In this document: one piece after another, positions 7,553-13,668 of the stretch
Layout: the number at the start of each line of letters is the position of its first letter
How positions within the stretch are numbered: the stretch's first letter is position 1
Origin: Methanobacteriota archaeon
Lineage (GTDB): Archaea > Thermoplasmatota > DTKX01 > GCA-020343715
DNA length: 18,422 bases
Assembly (NCBI GenBank): GCA_030597775.1
Contig: JAUVRF010000006.1
Span: 1-18,422, forward strand
Direction of reading: 5' to 3'
Program-made: the position numbers and the translations under genes
The notes under the pieces: model-generated
The model's database searches: none
Told to the model about the DNA's origin: nothing
What the model saw: the letters and a program-made list of their open reading frames with translations, nothing else

Positions 7553-7601
7553 CCAAGTCTTCATGTGCGGTGAGAACCAGCACTGGGAATCCACTCGTGA
7601 G

Positions 7602-7611
7602 CTTTATAAAG
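7602..7611 (+). promoter_or_regulatory. TATA box of the 32-aa micro-ORF
   Basis: CTTTATAAAG is one of the best TATA boxes in the window. It predicts transcription start near 7631, just ahead of a GGAGG at 7639-7643 and the micro-ORF ATG at 7652. No other plus-strand gene lies downstream, so this promoter supports the micro-ORF or a small RNA. Confidence 0.55.
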
Positions 7612-7651
7612 ACCGGTTCCGGTTGTAGGGGGTACGATGGAGGCATGTCCC

Positions 7652-7750
7652 ATGGAACCCTCAAAGGATTACGTCATCGCCCCCGACGGAGAGATCGTGA
7701 AGGTCTCGGACGGAAACTACGAGTACACCGGGATGTACGTCGTGGATTGA
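7652..7750 (+). CDS. Micro-protein of 32 residues, unknown function
   Basis: A 32-codon ORF encodes MEPSKDYVIAPDGEI followed by a Tyr-rich end (NYEYTGMYVVD). A strong TATA box and an exact GGAGG 8 bases before the ATG precede it, and codon third positions are mostly G or C as in the neighbouring genes. An in-frame ATG at 7637 would extend it by five residues (MEACP) but would put the GGAGG inside the gene. Composition is acidic and polar, with no membrane segment or Cys motif. It is convergent with the Nudix gene and divergent from the mtnP-like gene. I do not recognise a family. A non-coding role for this transcript is the alternative. Confidence 0.5.
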   Translation: MEPSKDYVIAPDGEIVKVSDGNYEYTGMYVVD

Positions 7751-7758
7751 TATCCCAC

Positions 7759-7771
7759 GGGCCTGCGGCCC
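7759..7771. terminator. Small GC hairpin between convergent genes
   Basis: GGGCC-TGC-GGCCC forms a 5-bp stem in the 37-base gap between the micro-ORF stop and the convergent Nudix stop. It has no T tract on either side, so a terminator role is only possible. Confidence 0.22.
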
Positions 7772-7787
7772 AAAGGGGACATGCAGC

Positions 7788-8213
7788 TCATTCTTCTGGC
7801 AGCGTGATGTCCAGCGCCGCCTCCAGGGTCTTCCTGAGCCCGATGACCGTATCGTAGGAACCAAGGTCCCGGAGGTCGATCCAGGCGTGCTCTGTGTGTT
7901 CCCAGTCCAGGACGACCTCGACCCCCAGGTCGTCGAAGAGGAAGGGATGGACCATCCAGACGGTGTCGTGGGCGGTGTCGTCGAAGACCAGTGGCTCCGC
8001 CTCCCTCACCAGACGGACCTGGTCCTGCCTGGCGGAGATCTCCTCCTCCATCTCTTTGTAGGCGGTCTCTATCGGCGTCTCCTCTGGCTCCACGTAGCCG
8101 GAGACCCCCGCCCACTTCTCCTTGTTCGTCCTCACACCAGTGGAACGCTTCAGGATGAGCACCTGGCTCCCTCTGCGGAGTACGCAGGTGACGACATGGA
8201 TGGTCTCGGCCAC
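7788..8213 (-). CDS. Nudix hydrolase
   Basis: This is a 141-residue Nudix-fold pyrophosphohydrolase that cleaves a nucleoside diphosphate linked to some other moiety. The Nudix box is at residues 39-61 and reads G-YVEPE-E-TPIETAY-KE-M-EEEISA. It deviates slightly from GX5EX7REUXEEXGU: Lys replaces the Arg and Ser replaces the last Gly, but all the metal-binding glutamates are kept. The upstream RSTGVRTNKEKWAGVSG is typical of MutT/NUDT-like members. The GTG start at 8213 follows a G-rich ribosome binding site and lies 12 bases after the coiled-coil gene's stop, so the two are probably co-transcribed. The substrate (dNTP, NDP-sugar, capped RNA or isopentenyl-type) is not determined by the visible residues. 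Confidence 0.88.
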   Translation of the reverse strand: MAETIHVVTCVLRRGSQVLILKRSTGVRTNKEKWAGVSGYVEPEETPIETAYKEMEEEISARQDQVRLVREAEPLVFDDTAHDTVWMVHPFLFDDLGVEVVLDWEHTEHAWIDLRDLGSYDTVIGLRKTLEAALDITLPEE

Positions 8214-8225
8214 TTCCCATCCCCC

Positions 8226-9119
8226 CTACTCGGGGCTGAGCAGGTCCTCCAGGCGAGGTTTGGGCTTGCGCTCCTTCTTGGGCCGGCCAACGTCCGGCGG
8301 GGCGGTGGCCTCCCAGTCCCCACCCCGGGCTGGCCCGTCCGTCCGCTGCCCGGAGTTCACGTTCTTCTTGGGCAGGCTGCGGGTGAACTCCCCCTCGGTG
8401 TCCCTGTCGATGACCTCCATCCTTTCCATGTCGCGGCGGGCCACCTTGCCCACCCTGTCATCGCGGGTGGAACGTGAGGCGAGTCTCCCCGCCAGTGTCT
8501 CGGGTTCGTCACCGGCTGATCTCCGCTGGGCCTCGGCGAGCCTGTGGAGCTCGTCCAGGGCGTTGGTCGTGGATGGCACGGAGGATGGTTGAACCTGCGT
8601 TCCCGAGGGTGACGGCCGGGCTGGCGGCCTGGGTGGCACGGTGCGGCTCCTGGGCGGCGGCGTTGGCGAGCTCGCGGCCGCCCGCTTCTTGGCCTCCGCC
8701 TCCCGCATCAGTGCCTCGATGATGTCGTCCCCGGGCTCCCCGTTCCGGTCGGCGGCCTGCCCGGTAGCGATCTCAGGGGGATTGGCCTGGATGTTCCCGA
8801 AGCCGTACCTGGTCAGTATGGCCTTGTACAGCCCCACGATGTCCCGGAGGGACGCCTGCATATGGATGACGGACTCATGGATCTCCCGGACCTCGCTGTG
8901 GATGGCGTAAGAATCCGTGGCCAGCTTCTCCACCCGCTGGTTCATGGAATCGATATCATCCTCGATTGAGGAGATGCGGATGTTGGTCTTCTCCTCCGTC
9001 ACCTCCTGCTGCTGCTCGTGCTCGGACTGGAGGGTCTCGTACTTGTCCTCCAGATCGTCGTACTTCGACCTGAGCTCCTCCTGGTCCTTCTTCGACCTGC
9101 GGGAGAACGTCTCAATCAC
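8226..9119 (-). CDS. FlaC-like coiled-coil protein with long disordered tail
   Basis: This 297-residue cytoplasmic protein has three parts. Residues 1-95 are a highly charged heptad-like coiled coil (DQEELRSKYDDLEDKYETLQ). A short conserved-looking segment, residues 88-108 (QASLRDIVGLYKAILTRYGF), resembles the C-terminal signature of archaellum accessory proteins FlaC/FlaD. Residues 110-297 are a low-complexity Pro/Ser/Arg/Glu tail ending in the charged RPKKERKPKPRLEDLLSPE. It starts with GTG at 9119 and overlaps the end of the aconitase-X small subunit by 8 bases, which suggests translational coupling. No archaellum gene (arlB, arlI, arlJ) is near, so the FlaC similarity is a structural hint and not a functional assignment. 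A cytoskeletal, chemosensory or membrane-scaffold role is equally possible. Confidence 0.75.
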   Translation of the reverse strand: MIETFSRRSKKDQEELRSKYDDLEDKYETLQSEHEQQQEVTEEKTNIRISSIEDDIDSMNQRVEKLATDSYAIHSEVREIHESVIHMQASLRDIVGLYKAILTRYGFGNIQANPPEIATGQAADRNGEPGDDIIEALMREAEAKKRAAASSPTPPPRSRTVPPRPPARPSPSGTQVQPSSVPSTTNALDELHRLAEAQRRSAGDEPETLAGRLASRSTRDDRVGKVARRDMERMEVIDRDTEGEFTRSLPKKNVNSGQRTDGPARGGDWEATAPPDVGRPKKERKPKPRLEDLLSPE

Positions 9120-9555
9120 CTCTGGCCTTGTGCACGATGACCTCTCCCTTGTCTCCGTCGACGGTCACCCGATCACCCGTCTTGATGACCCCGATGTCCA
9201 CCTCGTCGACGAGGGGGATCTTGGCCAGGATGGCTCCCGTGGCCACGATGGTCTCAGTCTGCCGGTTCACGATCGCCGCCGGGGCCTTGCCGTTCGCCTG
9301 CAGGCCGTATATGACGTAGGAGCCCACGGTGGAGCCCTTCCCCCCGGGGAAGACAAGTACCTTGTTGCGAACGGTGCGGTTGTACGCGCCCGTCCCCCTG
9401 TCCTTTATGCGGCCAGACTCCGGGTCGACGCCACCGAGGAACGAAAGGTCGGAGTCCAGCACCAGGGCCTTGCCTGAACCGACACCCCTGGATATCCGGC
9501 GTCCGGAGAGGTGGATCACATCTTCATCCAGCTCACCATTATTATCATCTGTCAA
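9112..9555 (-). CDS. Aconitase X small (swivel) subunit, phosphomevalonate dehydratase small subunit
   Basis: This is the DUF126/aconitase-X swivel domain, which in archaea pairs with the large subunit to dehydrate 5-phosphomevalonate to trans-anhydromevalonate phosphate in the archaeal mevalonate pathway. Family motifs are GRRISRGVGSGKALV, LSFLGGVDPESGRI, VLVFPGGKGSTVGSYV and GAILAKIPLVDEVD. I keep the TTG start at 9555, with AGGAG 9 bases upstream. An in-frame GTG at 9519 (MIHLSGRRI) would give the more typical family N-terminus and is a real alternative. It lies 72 bases after the large subunit and has its own TATA-like box. Its stop overlaps the GTG of the coiled-coil gene. Confidence 0.9.
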   Translation of the reverse strand: MTDDNNGELDEDVIHLSGRRISRGVGSGKALVLDSDLSFLGGVDPESGRIKDRGTGAYNRTVRNKVLVFPGGKGSTVGSYVIYGLQANGKAPAAIVNRQTETIVATGAILAKIPLVDEVDIGVIKTGDRVTVDGDKGEVIVHKARGD

Positions 9556-9592
9556 GGTCCCGGGCTCCTGGGCGCCGAATAAGGCCCTACAC

Positions 9593-9602
9593 GGTTTAAA
9601 AG
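9593..9602 (-). promoter_or_regulatory. TATA box between the aconitase-X subunits
   Basis: The minus strand reads CTTTTAAACC in the 72-base gap between the two subunit genes. It predicts a start near 9572, 17 bases before the TTG of the small subunit. The small-subunit, coiled-coil and Nudix genes could be expressed from here separately from the large subunit. Confidence 0.45.
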
Positions 9603-9627
9603 ACTTGTCCTGCAGGAAAAGGGTGGC

Positions 9628-10827
9628 TCACTCCTCGACCATGAGGGACAGGAGCATGGGCGTGCTCCGGTAGAGCACCTTCTGGCTGCAGAATGCGTCC
9701 AGTGGCAGGTACGTGGCCGCCTTGCCGGAGTTGGTGGCCGATATCGATGCCACCTCCTCGATGGGGGCGACCACCATGCAGGTGTCCACCAGCACCTTTC
9801 CGAACCCCTCGATGATCTTCACTGCCTCGGGGGCCCGTTTCCGGACCTCCTTGCTGGTGCAAAGCCAGAGGTCCGGGGCGTCGGCCCGCTTCCGCTTGCC
9901 GCGGAGGAACTCGGCCACCTCCTCCAGCTCGTCGATGGACAGGTGAGGGCATCCCAGGGTGATCAGGTCCACGTCATGCTCCTTGCTGGTGGTGGACAGG
10001 GACCGGGTGGCATCCGCCAGCTGTTCCGGGCCCACGGAGAGCTCTTCCAGGCCGGGCTCGGGTGCCAGGCCCGCCTTGGCCTCGGGGGTGACGTCCGTGA
10101 CGTGGAAGAGTGGGATGGCACCGCTGGCGGCCATGGCGGCCCCCAGGGACTTCAACTCGTCCTGGGTAGGCCGGATGCCATGAAAAAATGGTATGGCGTT
10201 CCCCAGCTCCCTACCCACCAGCACACCCAATGCGCCGTAGTCGACATTGGTCTCCCCTGGGTCCACCCGGACGACGGCCGTCGGTACCCGGTTCTGGGGC
10301 AGGTGTAGCCCGTACCTAGGGGTCTTGCCCACGATCGCCGCCGCCAGGGCGCTGGGCCACCCCTCCCGGTTGGTGCGGGCGCCGAGCACGGAGTTGCAAT
10401 AGCTGACGGCGTTGCTCTCTGACCAGGCCACGTGTTCCCCGAAGGCCGGTGACCTTCCGATGAGGTAGGGGGTGCAGGTGCACGTCAATTCCACCCCCAT
10501 GCGGTTGTACGCCCGTAGGATGGACCGCTGCTTGGCCGCGAACGCCTCGGGCACGCCCATCTCCTGCCAGCGGTTGGGGTCCATTCCTGCAGGGTTGAGC
10601 ATAGATGGTACCGAGACGACGCTTATCCGGGAGATGTCCCGGAGCCAGTTGAGACCCGCCTCGCCGATGGTCTTGTACGAAACGCCCGCGAGTTGAGCTG
10701 AACCGATGGGCACCAGGTCCTCCGCGCCGAAGATGTTGCCGAGACCGACCAGCAGCTCCATCGCCCACTGACGGCCCTCGCCACCCTCTCCGTCAAGTAT
10801 CGACTGCTCCTCATCGGTTATGAGCAT
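9628..10827 (-). CDS. Aconitase X large (catalytic) subunit, phosphomevalonate dehydratase large subunit
   Basis: This is the DUF521/aconitase-X catalytic subunit (399 residues), a [4Fe-4S]-type dehydratase acting on 5-phosphomevalonate on the way to isoprenoid lipids. Cysteines are Cys116 and Cys118 in ELTCTCTPYLIG, Cys144 in NAVSYCNSVLGARTNREG, and a later one in LITLGCPHLS. HVAWSESNAVSYCNS is a hallmark of the family. Fusion of the two subunits is common in some fungi and bacteria; the split form with the small subunit next door is typical of archaea. The ATG at 10827 has a TATA-like box centred about 30 bases upstream and practically no leader. The other enzymes of the route (the UbiD-like decarboxylase and mevalonate kinase) are not in the window. 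Confidence 0.92.
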   Translation of the reverse strand: MLITDEEQSILDGEGGEGRQWAMELLVGLGNIFGAEDLVPIGSAQLAGVSYKTIGEAGLNWLRDISRISVVSVPSMLNPAGMDPNRWQEMGVPEAFAAKQRSILRAYNRMGVELTCTCTPYLIGRSPAFGEHVAWSESNAVSYCNSVLGARTNREGWPSALAAAIVGKTPRYGLHLPQNRVPTAVVRVDPGETNVDYGALGVLVGRELGNAIPFFHGIRPTQDELKSLGAAMAASGAIPLFHVTDVTPEAKAGLAPEPGLEELSVGPEQLADATRSLSTTSKEHDVDLITLGCPHLSIDELEEVAEFLRGKRKRADAPDLWLCTSKEVRKRAPEAVKIIEGFGKVLVDTCMVVAPIEEVASISATNSGKAATYLPLDAFCSQKVLYRSTPMLLSLMVEE

Positions 10828-10852
10828 TCGCTGGGCTCAGCGTCGTTCATGG

Positions 10853-10862
10853 GACATAAGGA
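10853..10862 (-). promoter_or_regulatory. TATA box of aconitase-X large subunit
   Basis: The minus strand reads TCCTTATGTC, centred about 30 bases upstream of the ATG. The predicted transcript has a leader of only a few bases, and no ribosome binding site is seen, consistent with leaderless initiation. Confidence 0.4.
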
Positions 10863-10877
10863 TTGTGCCTTGGTCGC

Positions 10878-12236
10878 CTACCGGCGGCGAGGCCGGGGCG
10901 ATCCCGTCCCAGGGGAGCCTTGATACTGCGGAGGGGCTCCCTTCGGCGGGGGACCCGCGCTGGAGGGGGGACGGCCCGGCATCGGGGTCCTGTCGGGGGA
11001 CCGGGGCGGTCCACCCGGTGGGGGATGACCCTTCTTCATCGCCTTCTTCTGGGCCCTGGTCATCTTGGGTTTCTTCGCCCTCATTGGTTTCCGGGGCGGT
11101 CCCCGGGCCCCGTATGGCCCGGCCGGATATGCTGCACGCTGTCTACGCATGAACAGCACCACCCCCACGACGGCCAGCACGGCGATGATGACGATCCCTA
11201 TCAGCAGGTTCGTGGACACTGCAAGCATGGGCTCCTCCTGCGATTCCTTCGGGAATGTGACCTCGTAGAAGGACGAGTTTGTATAGTTGATACCGTAGAC
11301 CCCGTAGGACACGTCTATCTTGAACTCGTAGAGGCCCTCGACGGCTTTGGACTTCTTGTAGTCCCAGCTCCAGTTGATAAGGAGCTCCTCCTCACCAGGG
11401 GCGAAGCTCTCCACCGTGATGGTGTTCGAGCCGACGGGGTTGCCACCCGAGGGCATGATAAAGAGGTTGATTATCAACTTCTCCCTGGGGTCAACGTCGG
11501 AGGTGTCGATGACCTTGCCCTGGGCGTGGAGGTGGCCATCCACCAGCGACGGCGCGGAGACGTTCATCTCGAACGGGGTGGTGATGAGCTCGATGCGGGT
11601 GGCGTGGAACTCGCTGTTCATCAGGACTATGCATCCGGGCGCGGCACCCACTGGATACTTGGAGTTGGCGGTGTACTGGACGAACACTCCCAATGACTCG
11701 CCCGGCATGATGATCAGCGGTTCCGGGAACGTGGCCGCGTCGGTGACCGAGAGCTCCATCGGGGCGCTTGACAGGGTCGACCTGGAAGTGCTCATCTGTC
11801 GCTGGGTCGCTCCGTTCTTCTGCAGGTTGATACGGAACTGGGCACCCTGGACGTCCTCGTTCGACTTGGCCCACACGCAGGCGTAGTTGACCCCCCATAT
11901 CACCAGAGGCATCTTGTCGACGTACATGGTGAAGGTGCCAACGTTGTTGATAAGGAACCGGGGGAACCTGGGCCCGTTCGACGAGACCTCTGCCAGGGAA
12001 TCGTTCTGGGTCAGAGCGGCTGGGGAAAGGGTCCCGGAGACTGGTGCCTGGCCAGATAGGACCTTCAGGTAGTACGGGGTGACCGTGCGGACGGGCCCGC
12101 TTGCTTCCGCAGGGCCCTCTGGCTCCTCGGGCAATGGGTCGGCATGGCCCAGAACCGGGTCTACCACGACCATCAGGAACAGGGCGGTGACGAGGAGGGG
12201 AAGTACGGTCTTCGACAGGGAACGCCGGTTTGCCAT
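10878..12236 (-). CDS. Membrane-anchored surface protein with basic Pro-rich cytoplasmic tail
   Basis: This 452-residue protein has type-I-like topology. A signal peptide (basic MANRRSLSKT, hydrophobic to about residue 30, VLGHA at the likely cleavage site) leads to an extracellular beta-rich region of about 310 residues with NxS/T sites (NVS, NYT, NSS). A transmembrane helix follows at roughly 340-365 (NLLIGIVIIAVLAVVGVVLF), then a tail of about 85 residues rich in Pro, Lys and Arg (RAKKPKMTRAQKKAMKKG). The ATG at 12236 is chosen because AGGTGA ends 4 bases before it; a TTG at 12257 is in frame but lacks this signal. I do not recognise the ectodomain; several segments (EELLINWSWDYKKSKAVEG) look like Ig/CARDB-type beta sandwiches. 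The basic tail might contact membrane or nucleic acid. Confidence 0.82.
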   Translation of the reverse strand: MANRRSLSKTVLPLLVTALFLMVVVDPVLGHADPLPEEPEGPAEASGPVRTVTPYYLKVLSGQAPVSGTLSPAALTQNDSLAEVSSNGPRFPRFLINNVGTFTMYVDKMPLVIWGVNYACVWAKSNEDVQGAQFRINLQKNGATQRQMSTSRSTLSSAPMELSVTDAATFPEPLIIMPGESLGVFVQYTANSKYPVGAAPGCIVLMNSEFHATRIELITTPFEMNVSAPSLVDGHLHAQGKVIDTSDVDPREKLIINLFIMPSGGNPVGSNTITVESFAPGEEELLINWSWDYKKSKAVEGLYEFKIDVSYGVYGINYTNSSFYEVTFPKESQEEPMLAVSTNLLIGIVIIAVLAVVGVVLFMRRQRAAYPAGPYGARGPPRKPMRAKKPKMTRAQKKAMKKGHPPPGGPPRSPDRTPMPGRPPSSAGPPPKGAPPQYQGSPGTGSPRPRRR

Positions 12237-12273
12237 GAGCTCACCTAGGGTAATCAATTAGCGCGTGCCCATT

Positions 12274-12281
12274 CATAAAGC
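12274..12281 (-). promoter_or_regulatory. TATA box of the surface-protein gene
   Basis: The minus strand reads CTTTATGA in the 74-base gap after prs. It gives a predicted start near 12252 and a leader of about 16 bases that contains the AGGTGA ribosome binding site. Confidence 0.45.
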
Positions 12282-12310
12282 TTTGGGGTATGTTGGTACC
12301 GAAGGTCGCA

Positions 12311-13168
12311 TCACTGGTAGTTCTGGATGGCCTTCGCCAACTCCGGTGCGACGGAGACCACGGAGGTCTCGTTCTCGATGGTGTCGGAGGAGATAATGGT
12401 GTCACACACCTTCTCCAGCTTTTCCAGCGCGCCCTGGGCGAAGAGCCCGTGGGTGCAGGCGGCGATGACCTCCTTGGCGCCCTGGTCCTTGAGCTGTTTT
12501 GCGGCCTCCAGTATCGTGCCGCCGGTTGAGATGATGTCGTCGACGATGGCCACCCGCTTGCGGTACACATCCAGCATCTTGGTGGTGATCCTGACGGTCT
12601 CGCCGTCTATGCGGGTCTTCTCCAGGTAATCGACGGAGGTGCCCATGTTCTGGCCCACGATGCGGGCCCTGGACACCGAGCCCTCGTCTGGGCTGAGGAC
12701 CATCTCCACCCCTGCCTCCTTGAGGAAGTCGGCTATCTGCAACATGCCCGAGATGTTCTCCACGGGTATGTCGTAGTAGGTGAGGATCATGAGGTTGTGG
12801 ATGTCCACCAGCAGGACGGCGTCGGTGTTCCGCTGGATGGCCTGGATCACGGACCGGGAGGAGATCGCCTCGCCCTTGTTGAACAGCTTGTCCCGGCGGG
12901 CGTACCCGAAATAGGGGACCACGGTGATGAGGGAACGGACCCGGTACTCCTGGATCGCGTCCTGGAGAAGAAGGAGCTCGACGATGTCCGCGTCCGTGGC
13001 CGTGCTCTGAACGAGGATCACATCCTCGCGTTCCAGGTCGTCCATGACCCGCACGTAGCACTCACCGTCGGGGAACCTCTTCGTAACGGTCTTGCCGCTA
13101 ACTTCGCCAAGTTCCTTGGCAAGCCGGTCTGCAAGCAATGGGGATGCTGAACCCCCCAGCACCTTCAA
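12311..13168 (-). CDS. prs: Ribose-phosphate pyrophosphokinase (PRPP synthetase)
   Basis: This enzyme transfers pyrophosphate from ATP to ribose-5-phosphate, making PRPP for nucleotide, His and Trp synthesis. Motifs visible are FPDGECYVRV (residues 32-41), YFGYARRDKLFNKGE with the catalytic Arg/Lys loop (86-100), VDIHN (121-125) in place of the bacterial DLH, and the PRPP-binding loop DDIISTGGT (210-218). The 285-residue length matches archaeal enzymes, which are shorter than bacterial ones. The start is TTG at 13168: AGGAGG lies 8 bases upstream, and MKVLGG fits the family N-terminus. A possible terminator separates it from the DUF424 gene, and the surface-protein gene follows. Confidence 0.96.
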   Translation of the reverse strand: MKVLGGSASPLLADRLAKELGEVSGKTVTKRFPDGECYVRVMDDLEREDVILVQSTATDADIVELLLLQDAIQEYRVRSLITVVPYFGYARRDKLFNKGEAISSRSVIQAIQRNTDAVLLVDIHNLMILTYYDIPVENISGMLQIADFLKEAGVEMVLSPDEGSVSRARIVGQNMGTSVDYLEKTRIDGETVRITTKMLDVYRKRVAIVDDIISTGGTILEAAKQLKDQGAKEVIAACTHGLFAQGALEKLEKVCDTIISSDTIENETSVVSVAPELAKAIQNYQ

Positions 13169-13236
13169 TGGGCAGTCCTCCTGGTCGCAATATCGAGGGG
13201 CTAGTAGATAATCATTTCCTCATCATTCCTGAGGTT

Positions 13237-13269
13237 GAAAAGTACCAGGGGTCCAGAGGCCGCCCCTGG
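13237..13269 (-). terminator. Hairpin plus T-tract after DUF424 gene
   Basis: A perfect 7-bp stem (CCAGGGG at 13245-13251, CCCCTGG at 13263-13269, loop of 11) is followed on the minus strand by tacttttc. It lies between the DUF424 stop and prs, so it probably ends transcription of the DUF424 gene or attenuates read-through into prs. Confidence 0.45.
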
Positions 13270-13290
13270 GCGACCGGGCTCCCAGGCGGT

Positions 13291-13590
13291 TCAGATATCG
13301 AACATCTGTGCGTGGGGAACGCCCTTGATGCGCACAACGTTGTCCGGGTCGATGCACCCCGCCTCGATGGCCAGGGCCACGGCACGCTCCCCGAAGAGGT
13401 TCAGGCTGCTGGACCGCTGGAAGAGGGCGGAGGTGGCCTTGTCCTCGTCCTCCACGAGGTCGCCTCCGAAGAACTCGTCCTTGATGGTGACACAGTAGGG
13501 TTCCTCCTCGAGCGTCTCTCCCAAAAGCTCCTCGTCGCAGGCGGCGGCACAGATGTGCCCTTGACGCTTGTGTACCTTGACGTAGATCAA
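13291..13590 (-). CDS. DUF424 family protein
   Basis: This 99-residue archaeal protein of unknown function belongs to DUF424. Diagnostic segments are IYVKVHKRQGH at the start, CDEELLGETLEEE, EFFGGDLVED, NLFGERAVALAIEAGCID and the family-typical ending IKGVPHAQMFDI. The TTG at 13590 is chosen because the protein then begins MIYVKVH like other members and GTGGTGAT lies just upstream; the longer frame up to 13647 adds 19 residues with no family likeness. It lies downstream of mcm (78 bases) and upstream of prs. The family is widespread in archaea, but I know of no assigned biochemical role. Confidence 0.88.
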   Translation of the reverse strand: MIYVKVHKRQGHICAAACDEELLGETLEEEPYCVTIKDEFFGGDLVEDEDKATSALFQRSSSLNLFGERAVALAIEAGCIDPDNVVRIKGVPHAQMFDI

Positions 13591-13668
13591 TGCATCACCA
13601 CGGGGGTACCCAGTTAGCTGTTGCCAGCGTACAAATACTTTCCCCATTGTACGGCACGTGGGTAAACC

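Noticed and set aside
7531..7857. Plus-strand open frame of 108 codons starting MVKTIFMAK
   Set aside because: It overlaps the micro-ORF in another frame and runs antisense into the Nudix gene, with an Arg-rich shadow translation. Only the first dozen codons are of interest, as a possible tnpB remnant.
8226..9119. Archaellum gene cluster
   Set aside because: Only one segment resembles FlaC, and no archaellin, ArlI/ArlJ or prepilin peptidase gene is present.
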